From Desulfuromonas soudanensis (GTDB lineage Bacteria > Desulfobacterota > Desulfuromonadia > Desulfuromonadales > WTL), in assembly GCF_001278055.1 (NCBI RefSeq), contig NZ_CP010802.1:806001-870000 (forward strand): a stretch of DNA of 64,000 nucleotides, given 5' to 3'. The notes under the pieces were generated by a model that made no database searches, had not been told where the DNA came from, and saw only the letters and a list, made by a program, of their open reading frames with translations. How positions within the stretch are numbered: the stretch's first letter is position 1; each line of letters starts with the position of its first letter. The translations under genes and the position numbers were made by a program. This document shows, in pieces, positions 17,176-25,831 of the stretch.

Positions 17176-17508
17176 GTGGGCTATATTCCGAACCGGGGTG
17201 ATGTGGTGTGGTTGCTTTTTGATCCGCAGGCCGGGCATGAACAGTCGGGCCATCGACTCGCGTTGGTGCTGTCACCTCTGAAGTACAACAAGCTCACCAG
17301 TTTGATGCTCTGCTGCCCCCTGACAAGTGCAATCAAAGGGTATCCTTTCGAGGTGGCGACAACCGTAAACGAAAAGGCTGGCGTCATCCTCGCCGATCAG
17401 GTAAAAAGCCTTGACTGGCGGGCTCGCAAGGCAAAAAAAGCAGGGATCGTTACTCAATCCGTGCTCGAAGAGACACTCGCCAAAATAGAGACTCTTTTGA
17501 AGGGATGA
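17176..17508 (+). CDS. mazF: MazF/PemK-family endoribonuclease toxin
   Basis: The 110-residue protein has the MazF fold: RGDVVWLLFDPQAGHEQSGHR at the amino-terminus (the G-x-E/Q-SGHR loop near the active site), RLALVLSPLKYN, and GVILADQVKSLDWR, with the conserved strand and catalytic Ser/Thr region. Such toxins cut single-stranded RNA at short motifs and stop translation when the antitoxin is degraded. GTG 17176 directly abuts the mazE stop, so the pair is translationally coupled. Confidence 0.88.
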   Translation: MGYIPNRGDVVWLLFDPQAGHEQSGHRLALVLSPLKYNKLTSLMLCCPLTSAIKGYPFEVATTVNEKAGVILADQVKSLDWRARKAKKAGIVTQSVLEETLAKIETLLKG

Positions 17509-17516
17509 AATGCAAA

Positions 17517-17544
17517 AGCCCCCGCTTCGGCGGGGGCTTTTTTT
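17517..17544 (+). terminator. Rho-independent terminator after mazEF
   Basis: Stem AGCCCCCGC/GCGGGGGCT with TTCG loop and seven T residues, nearly identical to the hairpin at 16797-16822. The module is therefore bracketed by twin terminators. Confidence 0.88.
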
Positions 17545-17598
17545 GTGTGCGGGAACAGGATTCAGGGAGAAAAGAGGAGGAAAATACGAGGGGCGCCG

Positions 17599-17931
17599 CT
17601 ATGATAGAGCCTTTAGAGACTTTTTCAGAACGGGTAATTCTTGTTTGATGACCTGCCATATCAAGTCAAGATCGACACCGAGATAATCGTGCACCAGAAT
17701 GTTGCGAAAACCGGATATGGCTCGCCAGTCGATGTGGCTCTGGGTTGCCTTGACTTCTTCGGATAAACGCTGGCTCGATTCGGCCATGACCTGCAATGAC
17801 CGCAATATGGCGTCCTGCACCATGGGATCGGCGTCAAAGCGAGTGCGATCATTGTTCGCATACCGCTCGACCCGGTCGATGCATTCGAGGATGTGAAGAA
17901 TGTATGTCCGGTCCCTATCAGACCGGCTCAC
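17599..17931 (-). CDS. HepT-family toxin (DUF86)
   Basis: The 110-residue helical protein has the RX4HXY motif at residues 76-83 (RNILVHDY), the catalytic signature of HepT/HEPN-type RNase toxins. Known partners inactivate it by adding AMP to the tyrosine of this motif. The start overlaps the stop of the nucleotidyltransferase gene upstream by 4 bp, so antitoxin is made first. It is distinct from mazEF and convergent with it. Confidence 0.87.
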   Translation of the reverse strand: MSRSDRDRTYILHILECIDRVERYANNDRTRFDADPMVQDAILRSLQVMAESSQRLSEEVKATQSHIDWRAISGFRNILVHDYLGVDLDLIWQVIKQELPVLKKSLKALS

Positions 17932-18212
17932 AGGTCGACCGCCTCGCGCAAAACCTGCTCACGGATTCTGGGATGAAGGGCTGCGGGTGTGACGACATCG
18001 ACCCTGCGGCCCAGCAGGTCTTGAAGGTCCATGAGGAGGCCGCCCAGAGCGAAAGCCGATTTGCCTGGTTCCATTTCGACAAGAAAATCGACGTCGCTGG
18101 TTGGGCCTCCCTTGTTTTTGGCCATCGATCCAAAGAGTTGAATCCGATGTGCTCCCCTCTGAGCTGCCAGCTCAAGAATGGCCTGGCGATGCGTTTCAAT
18201 AAAAGGGTCCAT
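17928..18212 (-). CDS. MntA-like nucleotidyltransferase antitoxin
   Basis: The 94-residue protein has the minimal nucleotidyltransferase motif GSX10DXD at residues 28-42 (GSMAKNKGGPTSDVD). In characterised systems MntA adenylylates the HepT tyrosine and neutralises it. ATG 18212 is preferred because GGGAG lies about 8 bp upstream and the sequence MDPFIETHRQ is typical; the open frame extending to 18272 has no such support. Confidence 0.87.
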   Translation of the reverse strand: MDPFIETHRQAILELAAQRGAHRIQLFGSMAKNKGGPTSDVDFLVEMEPGKSAFALGGLLMDLQDLLGRRVDVVTPAALHPRIREQVLREAVDL

Positions 18213-18362
18213 AGTTTGATCTCCCAAATGACGATGGTGCGTTGTCGATGAGAATAGCATATTCCAGGTCAATTGACAGGATCAAGAATTCGTAAAGCCA
18301 TTGAATCATCAGAGGTTGCGATTGCTTTTAATGGACGTGGATCATTATGCTCCAATACTTGT

Positions 18363-18398
18363 CAAAAAAGCGCACCTGACCGGATGCGCTTTTTTTTG
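18363..18398. terminator. Bidirectional terminator
   Basis: AAAAAAGCGC and GCGCTTTTTTTT flank a 12-nt loop. It can end speA on the minus strand; on the plus strand it has a good T-tract but no gene reads into it. Confidence 0.8.
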
Positions 18399-18420
18399 AT
18401 CTGGTCTTGTTATCCATTAC

Positions 18421-20334
18421 CTACCGTTCGTAGTAGGTATATCCCCGCAAACTCGCAGAAAAATCCTCCAATATCCGCTGCCGCTCGCCGACGGTGATCT
18501 TCCCCTTGCGCACCGCCGCCTCGGCGGTGTCGCGGAAGCCGTCGAAGAGGGTCTGGGGGTTGTACTCCACGTAGCTGAGAACATCGGCGATGGTGTCGCC
18601 GGAGATCTCCTTGATGACGTCGAAGCCGCCGTTTTCGTTGATGCGTACGCTGATGACGTGGGTGTCGCCGAAGAGGTTGTGCAGATCCCCCAGGGTCTCC
18701 TGGTAGGCGCCCATGAGGAAGACGCCGAGGTAGTATTCCTCTTCCGGCCGCAACGGGTGGAGGGGGAGTGTTTTTCGCTCGCCGCTGCCGGCGATGAAGG
18801 CATCGAGCTTGCCGTCGCAGTCGCAGGTCAGGTCGGAGATGATTCCCTCACGGGTCGGCCTCTCATCATGGCGGTGCAGGGGGACGACGGGGAAGACCTG
18901 ACCGATGGCCCAGGTGTCGGGGAGGGACTGAAAAACGCTGAAATTGCCGTAGTAGATGTCGGCCAGGCTCTCCCTGAGGTCGGAAAGGCCGGTGGGAATC
19001 TTGGCGAGAGCATCGAGGCGTGCGGCGATGTGCTGGGCAATGGAAAGAAAGACGTTCTCGGCCAGGGAGCGCTCCCGCAGGTTGACCTGACCGCGTTTGA
19101 AGAGGTCGCGGATCTCGTCCCGGTAGTAGAGGGCGTCGTTGTAGCTCTCCTGCAGATCGGCGGCGGCGAGGTTGCCCATGACGGCAAAGAGGTTCTTGAC
19201 CAGCTCGTGGGCGCCTTCGGGCGGGGCCTCGGGAAGGGGCGCCGCCTCGAAATGCATGACGTCGAGGACGTTGAAGAGGAGCATGGAGGCGTAGGCGACG
19301 GTGGCCCGTCCCGACTCGGTGACGATGTGGGGATGGGCGATCTCCTGCGGATCGAGGGTCGTCATGACCACTTCGACGATGTCGCTGCAGTACTCGTCGA
19401 GGGAGTAGTTTTGGGAATGAACGTGGTTGGCGCGGGCCCCCATGTAGTCGACGGCGAGGCCGCCGCCGAGGTCGAGATAGGCCATCGGCGCCCCTTCGCG
19501 CACAAGGTCGGCATAGTAGCGGCAGGCCTCCTGCACCCCGATGCGGATGTCCTGGATGTCGGGGATCTGCGAGCCGAGGTGGCAGTGGAGGAGCTGCAGG
19601 GTATCGAGCATCCCCTCGCTTTTGAGGGTGTCGACCACGGCGATGAGCTGGGTGGTGCTGAGGCCGAAGCTGCTGCGGTCGCCGCTCGTCTCCGTCCACA
19701 GGCCGCCGACCTTGGCCGAGACCTTGACCCGGGCGCCGATGAGCGGCCGGATGCCGAGGGCGCGGCTGCGCTCGAGGATGATGGGGAGCTCGGAAGGGGA
19801 CTCGATGACGAAAAAGCAGCGGTAGCCGAGCTTGCGCGCCCAGAGACCGAGATCGATGAATTCCTGGTCCTTGTAGCCGTTGCAAATGAGGAGGGCGTCC
19901 TCGTGGAGGGCGGCCAGGGCCAGGACGAGTTCGGCCTTGCTCCCGGCCTCGAGGCCGTGGCCGTAGGGCGCGCCGAAGCGGATGATCTCTTCGATGACGT
20001 GGGCCTGCTGGTTGACCTTGACGGGAAAGACCCCCCGGTACTCGCCGCGGTAACCGGCTTTGGCGATGGCGGCGCGGAAGGTCTCGTTGAGGAGGGCGAT
20101 GCGGGCGTCGAGAAGGTTCTCGACGCGCAGCAGCACAGGCATGCCGTGGCCTCGCTCCTCAATGCCGGCGACGATCTCCATGAGCGAGACCGCCACCTCC
20201 TTCCCGTTGAAGCGGGCCTTGACCGTGACGTCGCCGTTTTCGGCGAGGTCGAAAAACCCCCCGCCCCAGTCGCGGATGCCGTAGAGGGCCGCGGCGTCGT
20301 CGATGGTCCAGCTCTTTTTTGCCTTGCTCGTCAT
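18421..20334 (-). CDS. speA: Biosynthetic arginine decarboxylase (PLP-dependent)
   Basis: The 637-residue protein matches SpeA in length and order. PVKVNQ carries the pyridoxal-phosphate lysine (Lys106), HCHLGSQI lies in the alanine-racemase-like barrel, and DLGGGLAVDY and TESGRA are further cofactor-binding motifs. The carboxy-terminal domain has the SpeA-specific substrate cysteine region (TCDCDGKLD). It converts arginine to agmatine and CO2, the first step of putrescine synthesis. It is the last gene of a minus-strand polyamine group, separated from speE by a repeat element. Confidence 0.95.
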   Translation of the reverse strand: MTSKAKKSWTIDDAAALYGIRDWGGGFFDLAENGDVTVKARFNGKEVAVSLMEIVAGIEERGHGMPVLLRVENLLDARIALLNETFRAAIAKAGYRGEYRGVFPVKVNQQAHVIEEIIRFGAPYGHGLEAGSKAELVLALAALHEDALLICNGYKDQEFIDLGLWARKLGYRCFFVIESPSELPIILERSRALGIRPLIGARVKVSAKVGGLWTETSGDRSSFGLSTTQLIAVVDTLKSEGMLDTLQLLHCHLGSQIPDIQDIRIGVQEACRYYADLVREGAPMAYLDLGGGLAVDYMGARANHVHSQNYSLDEYCSDIVEVVMTTLDPQEIAHPHIVTESGRATVAYASMLLFNVLDVMHFEAAPLPEAPPEGAHELVKNLFAVMGNLAAADLQESYNDALYYRDEIRDLFKRGQVNLRERSLAENVFLSIAQHIAARLDALAKIPTGLSDLRESLADIYYGNFSVFQSLPDTWAIGQVFPVVPLHRHDERPTREGIISDLTCDCDGKLDAFIAGSGERKTLPLHPLRPEEEYYLGVFLMGAYQETLGDLHNLFGDTHVISVRINENGGFDVIKEISGDTIADVLSYVEYNPQTLFDGFRDTAEAAVRKGKITVGERQRILEDFSASLRGYTYYER

Positions 20335-20378
20335 CGTGGTGGATCTCCAGGAATTACGGGATCAAACAACAATCTTCA

Positions 20379-20591
20379 ACGGAGAGACGCAGAGAAAAAC
20401 AAATCGGGAAAAACCCTAGCTGGCTACCAAGGCACCAAGTCACCAAGTTAAAATCAGAAGTCACAGCTTTTCTTGGTGACTTGGTGGCAAAAAGCTCTAT
20501 TTTTTCAAACCCTGGTTGTCGTACTCTCCGGTTTTCTCTGCGTCTCTGCGTCTCTGCGTCTCTGCGTCTCTGCGTCTCTGCGTCTCTGCGT
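20379..20591. repeat. Nested palindromic octad repeat element
   Basis: The speA-speE spacer is a two-layer inverted repeat of 8-bp units. The outer left arm is ACGGAGAG-ACGCAGAG (20379-20394) and the outer right arm is seven copies of CTCTGCGT (20536-20591). The inner left arm is TACCAAGG plus two CACCAAGT (20425-20448); the inner right arm is CTTGGTGA-CTTGGTGG (20472-20487). Related elements lie at 41545, 45751, 49980 and 53218. Confidence 0.85.
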
Positions 20592-20606
20592 TGAAATCTT
20601 TTGATT

Positions 20607-21455
20607 CTATTTAGCGGCAATGTTCTCTTTGGCAAACGTCGGGAGCATGAAGGCGCCGAGATGCAGGTCTTCGTTGTAGTACTTGGTGTAGAAATCCCGT
20701 GCCGCCGCCCGCTTGCGGTCGAAATCCTTGACCGGGTGGTACTTCTTGCTGGCAAAGGCGAAGGACCAGAAGCCGCTCGGGTAGGTGGGGATGAAGGCCT
20801 GGTACATCTCGACGATGGGGAAGACCGCCCGCAGGTTGCCGTACATGTTCTTCTGGATTTCGGCGTGGTAGAAGGGGGACTCGCTCTGGGCGATCATGAT
20901 CCCGTCCTCCTTCAGCGCCCCGAAGACCAGGCGGTAGAAATCCTCCTCGAAGAGGCCGACGGCCGGTCCGATGGGGTCGGTGGAGTCGACCATGATGACG
21001 TCGAATTCGTTCTGGTGCTCGCGGATGTAGGCGAGGCCGTCGTCGACGTGGAGCTTGACCCGGGGGTTGTTGCCGTCGATCTCGCAGGCCATGGACGGCA
21101 GGAGTTCCACGGACTTGTCGATGACCAGGCCGTCGATCTCGCAGAGGGTGGCGAGCTCGACCTTCTTGTGTTTCATGATCTCGCGAATGGTGCCCCCGTC
21201 GCCGCCGCCGATGACCAGGACCTGCTTCGGGTCGGGGTGGGTGAAGAGCGCCGGATGGGTGATCATGTCGTGGTAGACGAACTCGTCGCGCTCGGTGCAC
21301 ATCACCAGGCCGTCGAGGAGCATCATCCGGCCGTATTCGAGGGTATCGACGATGTCGAGCTGCTGGAACTCGCTCTTGCCGGAGAAGAGGGTCTCGGTCA
21401 CCTTCATGGTGATGCCGACGTTTTCCGAATGTTTTTCCGTGTACCACAGATCCAT
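20607..21455 (-). CDS. speE: Spermidine synthase (polyamine aminopropyltransferase)
   Basis: The 282-residue enzyme has GGGDGG at residues 83-88 binding decarboxylated S-adenosylmethionine, and VDSTDP around residue 157 supplying the catalytic aspartate. The start MDLWYTEKHSENVG follows AAGGAG and is typical of the family. It transfers an aminopropyl group to putrescine or agmatine. It lies between the PdaD-like gene and speA on the same strand. A SAM decarboxylase is not in the window. Confidence 0.95.
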   Translation of the reverse strand: MDLWYTEKHSENVGITMKVTETLFSGKSEFQQLDIVDTLEYGRMMLLDGLVMCTERDEFVYHDMITHPALFTHPDPKQVLVIGGGDGGTIREIMKHKKVELATLCEIDGLVIDKSVELLPSMACEIDGNNPRVKLHVDDGLAYIREHQNEFDVIMVDSTDPIGPAVGLFEEDFYRLVFGALKEDGIMIAQSESPFYHAEIQKNMYGNLRAVFPIVEMYQAFIPTYPSGFWSFAFASKKYHPVKDFDRKRAAARDFYTKYYNEDLHLGAFMLPTFAKENIAAK

Positions 21456-21484
21456 GGGTTCGAACTCCTTGAAGATGGTAGGTA

Positions 21485-21637
21485 GAATGTTGAATATAGA
21501 ATACAGAATACAGAATATTTTTAGGAACTCCGGGCGTCCTCGAAAGAGTGACAGGAAACTCTTCGGGAATCTGTCTGAAGGTAAGTGCCCGGCACCGCTT
21601 TCTTCTATATTCTACATTCTGTATTCTATTTTCTGAA
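21485..21637. repeat. Heptad inverted-repeat element, copy 1
   Basis: Left arm: five 7-bp units at 21485-21519 (GAATGTT, GAATATA, GAATACA twice, GAATATT). Right arm: inverted units at 21603-21635 (TTCTATA, TTCTACA, TTCTGTA, TTCTATT). Total about 153 bp, with a core that resembles that of the element interrupted at 50149-51640 (reconstructed length about 158 bp). Confidence 0.8.
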
Positions 21638-21640
21638 GAA

Positions 21641-22114
21641 TTACTCCCCTTCCCAGAGAACCACGCCGGCAAAGGCGCTGCCGATCTGTTCGACGCGGTG
21701 CTGTACGGCGAGGGAGCGGATGTCGCCAAGCTCGAGGCCGCGCATCTTCAGCCCCTCCTCGGCCATGCGCCGCACGATCCCTTCGGCGTCCTCCTTGTGA
21801 CCGCGGGCGGAATATTCCATGATCACTCCGGGTCGGGAGGGATCGCTCGGGTAGGCGATGGCGACGGCGGCGGAAATCACCTCTCCGCTCATCTCCGAGG
21901 TGATGGCGGCCCAGGCCGCCGGGACAAGCGCCCCGGCGGGGAGGGGTTGGGGATCGACAAGGCGGCACTTGGGCGGGAGAATGAAGCCGAGCCGGATCAG
22001 ATTGCAGTCGCCGACTCGGGCCTGCAGCAGGGCGCCGTCCCGGGCGTTGAGTCGGGTCGGACCTTCGGAGGCGCCGCAGACGAAAAAATGGCCGGTCGGG
22101 GTCGTGAAGATCAT
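21641..22114 (-). CDS. Pyruvoyl-dependent arginine decarboxylase homologue lacking the cleavage serine
   Basis: The 157-residue protein matches PvlArgDC (PdaD) along its length: GDCNLIRLGFILPP, LPAGALVPAAWA, SGEVISAAVAIA, GVIMEYSARG and a terminal GSAFAGVVLW. Family enzymes self-cleave between two residues before the IxPP segment (Ser52-Ser53 in the Methanocaldococcus enzyme), turning serine into pyruvoyl. Here those positions are Gly43-Phe44, so the cofactor cannot form by the known route, although the conserved Glu100 (IMEYS) remains. It may be a regulatory or binding protein, or use another chemistry. ATG 22114 follows a GGAG and gives the usual length. Confidence 0.83.
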   Translation of the reverse strand: MIFTTPTGHFFVCGASEGPTRLNARDGALLQARVGDCNLIRLGFILPPKCRLVDPQPLPAGALVPAAWAAITSEMSGEVISAAVAIAYPSDPSRPGVIMEYSARGHKEDAEGIVRRMAEEGLKMRGLELGDIRSLAVQHRVEQIGSAFAGVVLWEGE

Positions 22115-22343
22115 CGCGCTGCTCCGTGGAAATAGGGGTCCGGCGGGGAGCGCCGGGGTGACGATTTTCGAGATTACCAGCGATTGGCCGATTAGGCAAA
22201 TCCTCAGCGCCTCCGCCGGCGAAAAAGGCGATATGACGGGGCATTTTTTATACCCCCGGTCCCTTCCTGTCAACAGCTTTATCGCCTATCCTTCAGGGGA
22301 GAAAAAGGGGCGCAGAGGCCGGGACTTCGGGGGAGCGCATCGC

Positions 22344-22372
22344 TTGACTTTGCCGGCGAATTTCGATCTACT
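22344..22372 (+). promoter_or_regulatory. Promoter for proC
   Basis: TTGACT (22344-22349), a 17-bp spacer, and TCTACT (22367-22372, four of six consensus bases). Transcription from about 22379 supports translation from 22415 and not from an earlier TTG. The rest of the 22115-22414 spacer shows nothing else recognisable. Confidence 0.45.
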
Positions 22373-22414
22373 GGCGAAGGCTCCAACAGACCATTGCGAA
22401 AGGACGGACTTATC

Positions 22415-23227
22415 ATGGCATCGGTGGCAAGCATCGGTTTTATCGGCGGGGGAAACATGGCGGAAGCCATCATCAAGGGGCTGGTTCGCGGAACCTTCCC
22501 GGCCGGGGGGATCCTCGTCGCCGAGCTCGAAGAACGGCGACGTACCCTGCTTGAGGAGCGGTACGGCATCCGGACGACGGCGGAACTCGACGAGGTGGTG
22601 CGCACCTGCGAAGTCGTCGTGCTGGCGGTCAAGCCGCAGGCCGTTGCCGAGGTCCTCCCCGGGGTGGCGGCCCATTTCAGCGGCGAGCAACTCCTCGTTT
22701 CCATTCTTGCCGGCGTCTCGACGGCGGCTCTCGAAGCTCATTTCGACGGCTCCCCCCGGGTGGTGCGGGTCATGCCCAACACCCCGGCCCTCGTCGGCGC
22801 GGCGGCCACCGGGCTCTGCCCCGGTCAGTTCTGCCGGCACGAGGACCTCCTCCTCGTGCAGCGCCTCTTCGAGGCGATCGGCACCGCCCTGGTCGTCAGC
22901 GAAAAGGAGATGGATGCGGTGACCGGGCTCTCCGGCTCGGGGCCGGCCTACGTCTATACCATCATCGAGGCGCTCGCCGACGGCGGGGTCCTCGAAGGGC
23001 TCCCCCGGCCGACCGCCCTGGCTCTGGCCGTGCAGACGGTGCTGGGGGCGGCGAAACTGGTCCAGGAAAGCGGCGAGCACCCGGCGGCGCTGCGGGACAA
23101 GGTCTGCTCTCCCGGCGGCACCACCATCGCCGGGGTGAAGACTCTGGAGGAGCGGGGACTGCGGGCGGCGCTCATGGGCGCGGTCTCCAGTGCCAGCCGC
23201 CGTTCCCGGGAACTGGGCGGGAAATAG
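22415..23227 (+). CDS. proC: Pyrroline-5-carboxylate reductase
   Basis: The 270-residue protein starts MASVASIGFIGGGNMAEAI, the NADPH-binding GxGxxA-type Rossmann motif. VMPNTPALVGAAATG and the strongly conserved GSGPAYVYTIIEALADGGV (substrate and dimer helix) and SPGGTTIAG confirm ProC. It catalyses the last step of proline synthesis. An in-frame TTG at 22394 would add seven residues but lies only 15 nt from the likely transcription start. The permease gene follows after 4 bp. Confidence 0.94.
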   Translation: MASVASIGFIGGGNMAEAIIKGLVRGTFPAGGILVAELEERRRTLLEERYGIRTTAELDEVVRTCEVVVLAVKPQAVAEVLPGVAAHFSGEQLLVSILAGVSTAALEAHFDGSPRVVRVMPNTPALVGAAATGLCPGQFCRHEDLLLVQRLFEAIGTALVVSEKEMDAVTGLSGSGPAYVYTIIEALADGGVLEGLPRPTALALAVQTVLGAAKLVQESGEHPAALRDKVCSPGGTTIAGVKTLEERGLRAALMGAVSSASRRSRELGGK

Positions 23228-23231
23228 TCCC

Positions 23232-24299
23232 ATGCTCTTTGAACTGGTTGGGAAAATCCTGCTGGAATGCTGGGGGCTCCTGGTGGAAGCGGCTCCTTAT
23301 GTCCTCTTCGGTTTTCTGGCGGCGGGACTCCTCAAGGCCTTGCTCCCCGTCGAGATGGTCGCCCGGCATCTGGGGAGCAGGAGCGTCGCCTCGGTTCTCA
23401 AGGCCTCCCTCTTCGGCATCCCCCTCCCCCTGTGCTCCTGCGGAGTCATCCCCGCGGCCATCGGGCTGCGCCGTCAGGGGGCGAGCAAGGGGGCCTCGGC
23501 GGCCTTTCTCGTCTCGACCCCCGAGACCGGGGTCGATTCCATCGCCATCACCTGGGCCCTCCTCGATCCGATCATGACGGTGGTCCGCCCCCTGGCCGCC
23601 TTCGTCACTGCCACCGTCACCGGACTCCTCATCAACGTCCTCCCCGACGAGGAGGAGGCTCCGGCAGCCCCTCAGGCTCCGGGGTGCGGCTGCAGCGGCA
23701 GCGCCTGCGGGGAGACTCCCGCTCCGTCGCCGTCCCTGCGGAAGCGTCTTGCCGATGGGCTCGGCTACGCTTTTGGCGAGCTTCTCGGCGACATCGGCAA
23801 GTGGCTCTTGCTCGGCATTCTTCTCGCCGGGATCATCGCCGCCCTGGTCCCCGCCGCGTTCTTTGCCCGCCATCTCGGCGGCGAATACACCTCCCTTTTT
23901 CTGATGCTGCTGGCCGGGGTGCCGATGTACATCTGCGCCAGCGCCTCGACCCCCATCGCCGCCGCCCTGGTCCTCAAGGGGCTCTCCCCCGGAGCCGCCC
24001 TCGTCTTTCTTCTTGCCGGTCCGGCGACCAACGCCGCCACCCTCGCCGTGGTCGCCCGCTTCTGGGGTCGGAAGATCACCGCCGTCTATCTGGCGTCCAT
24101 CGCCCTCTGTTCCCTGGTCAGCGGCTATCTCGTCAACCGCCTCTACGCCGCAACCGGCGCCGACATCACCACCTGGGTGCACCACGGCGCCGAAGCAGGA
24201 TCCTCCCCCTGGGCCGCCCTGCCGGCCGTGCTGTTGCTGATCCTCATCGGCCGCAATTTCCTCCCTCGCCCTTCCGGCAAATCCTGCGGCGATTGCTGA
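23232..24299 (+). CDS. SO_0444-type/ArsP-like permease (DUF318), putative Cu/Zn efflux
   Basis: The 355-residue membrane protein has two homologous bundles. The signature CSCGVIPAAIGLRRQGASKG, followed by FLVSTPETGVDS, is diagnostic of the PF03773 permease family. The second half has AGVPMYICASASTPIAAALV. A central cytoplasmic loop, GCGCSGSACG, is cysteine-rich and could bind soft metals; the carboxy-terminus ends CGDC. Some members export copper, zinc or organoarsenicals. It sits 4 bp after proC and is probably co-transcribed, with a terminator after it. Confidence 0.83.
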   Translation: MLFELVGKILLECWGLLVEAAPYVLFGFLAAGLLKALLPVEMVARHLGSRSVASVLKASLFGIPLPLCSCGVIPAAIGLRRQGASKGASAAFLVSTPETGVDSIAITWALLDPIMTVVRPLAAFVTATVTGLLINVLPDEEEAPAAPQAPGCGCSGSACGETPAPSPSLRKRLADGLGYAFGELLGDIGKWLLLGILLAGIIAALVPAAFFARHLGGEYTSLFLMLLAGVPMYICASASTPIAAALVLKGLSPGAALVFLLAGPATNAATLAVVARFWGRKITAVYLASIALCSLVSGYLVNRLYAATGADITTWVHHGAEAGSSPWAALPAVLLLILIGRNFLPRPSGKSCGDC

Positions 24300-24317
24300 A
24301 TCGTACCGGTATTTCGA

Positions 24318-24362
24318 AAAAAAAGAGCGGGATCCCAGTTTACGGGACCCCGCTCTTTTTGT
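24318..24362 (+). terminator. Rho-independent terminator after proC-permease
   Basis: AAAGAGCGGG and CCCGCTCTTT form the outer stem and TCCC/GGGA extends it, followed by a T-rich run. From here to 24703 the DNA is AT-rich and holds the promoter below but no gene. Confidence 0.87.
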
Positions 24363-24526
24363 TTTTTGGAGCCGGAAAAATCGCCCACTACAGGGCGCTA
24401 ATCCGCCCGTAATATGACGGAAATAAAACGATATTATATTGTTTACCGATTCCATCGGTTTATTTTTTATCTCATTCCTTACCAACAGGCTCCCGTTAAA
24501 TTATTGAAAAACATAGATTTTTAGTA

Positions 24527-24555
24527 TTGACTGGAATTTTAAAAAAACATATATA
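24527..24555 (+). promoter_or_regulatory. Sigma-70-type promoter for the Tat-MBL operon
   Basis: TTGACT (24527-24532), 17-bp spacer, TATATA (24550-24555) in AT-rich DNA. The leader to ATG 24704 would be about 140 nt and ends in AAAGGAGG, a strong ribosome-binding site. Confidence 0.55.
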
Positions 24556-24703
24556 TGTTAATACATATTCCAGATGGAGACTTCACTGTAAAACGCCATC
24601 TCATAAGTTTGGATGGCAACTGGCTCCTGATTAAAGGTCTCTTTAATCCTTAGTAAACGGCAGGGGCACATCAGCATGGCACCGCACAACAAAGGAGGAC
24701 GGA

Positions 24704-25768
24704 ATGAAAAGGCGCAGTTTTCTCAAGGCTCTTGGAGCAACCGCAGCAGGCGTCACCGCAGTTGGGACATTAGGGAACCCGACCAAGGCTTTTGCTCGCG
24801 GCAAGGAAGACATTGGAGAATGTAAAAGTCTCAAGGTCACTGTTCTGTCCGAAACAAGTTGGTTTAACAACGACCAGTTCAAGGCGGATATCACCAACTA
24901 CGGTGGGGCGAGCACTAACCAGTATGATATCCCTTGGGACCCGAAAAACTCCGGCGGGTACTCTGCTTTGCTCGAAATTGAGCAACTCGATGGCACCATC
25001 AACAAACTGCTGCTCGATTCTGGTTGGAACAACGAATGGATGGATTATGTCTTTAAACGTCATGGTATAGACAAGATGCTTGCCAGTGGCGAAATCAACA
25101 CCATGGTGCAGAGCCACTGGCACCTTGATCATTTCTGGGGTATTGAATCGACTCTTAAGCATAACGACAAGATCACCATGTACGGCCCGGAAACCATGTA
25201 TCCTGAGGACGAAAAACTGCTTAACGGCGGAAAACTTGAGGCAAAGGGTGTGCTGTTGGCGAAAAATGACGTTCCTTTCAAAGGCAAACTGGTCAAAACC
25301 AATTCCAAGGACTTCTACAAACTGTACCCTGGCGTAGCCGTCAAGAATTTCGATGTACCGATTCTGCTCAGAGTGCGCGGCGAAAGCGTCATCTACGTCA
25401 ACGTTAAAGGGAAAGGTATTGTCACAGTCACCGGATGTTGCCACCCGGGCCTGCTTACCCTGTTTTCCACCGCACGGCGCGAAATTCAGGGCGGCGACAA
25501 GATTTACGGCTGTTACGGTGGGCTGCATGTCTCGTTGTTCGAGAACTGGGACCCAAAATTCGACGATCTTATCAAGGGGGCTAAAGCATTCAACCCGACC
25601 AAAATGGGCTGCAATCACTGCACTGGCTGGATTTGGGCCGAAAATGCCGCCAAGGCCGGCCTGCCGATCGTCAAAGGTACCGATACTTATAAGACTTATC
25701 CGCGCCAGTCCGCCGTCGCAAAGGACAGCAATGTTTTCCTGGCCAACGGTGACACGGTCGTATTCTGA
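24704..25768 (+). CDS. Tat-exported metallo-beta-lactamase-fold hydrolase (COG1237-like)
   Basis: The 354-residue protein opens with a twin-arginine signal (RRSFLK, hydrophobic stretch, AFA cleavage near residue 31), so it acts folded in the periplasm. The metal-binding motif HXHXDH lies at residues 138-143 (HWHLDH). GCCHPG, YGGLH and HCTGW downstream resemble the COG1237 branch, related to dihydropterin/ribofuranosylaminobenzene phosphate synthases, and do not resemble beta-lactamases. Substrate unknown. It is first in a tight five-gene operon ending in a cytochrome, suggesting that its product or substrate is redox-linked. Confidence 0.85.
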   Translation: MKRRSFLKALGATAAGVTAVGTLGNPTKAFARGKEDIGECKSLKVTVLSETSWFNNDQFKADITNYGGASTNQYDIPWDPKNSGGYSALLEIEQLDGTINKLLLDSGWNNEWMDYVFKRHGIDKMLASGEINTMVQSHWHLDHFWGIESTLKHNDKITMYGPETMYPEDEKLLNGGKLEAKGVLLAKNDVPFKGKLVKTNSKDFYKLYPGVAVKNFDVPILLRVRGESVIYVNVKGKGIVTVTGCCHPGLLTLFSTARREIQGGDKIYGCYGGLHVSLFENWDPKFDDLIKGAKAFNPTKMGCNHCTGWIWAENAAKAGLPIVKGTDTYKTYPRQSAVAKDSNVFLANGDTVVF

Positions 25769-25831
25769 TGATCCGCCAAGCGCAATGGCCTGGTCATTGC
25801 GCTTGGCCTCTGCCACGAATCTATAGGTGCT

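Noticed and set aside
18658-20451. 597-codon open frame antisense to speA.
   Set aside because: speA is unambiguous on the minus strand; the antisense product is Glu/Val/Gly-rich without motifs.
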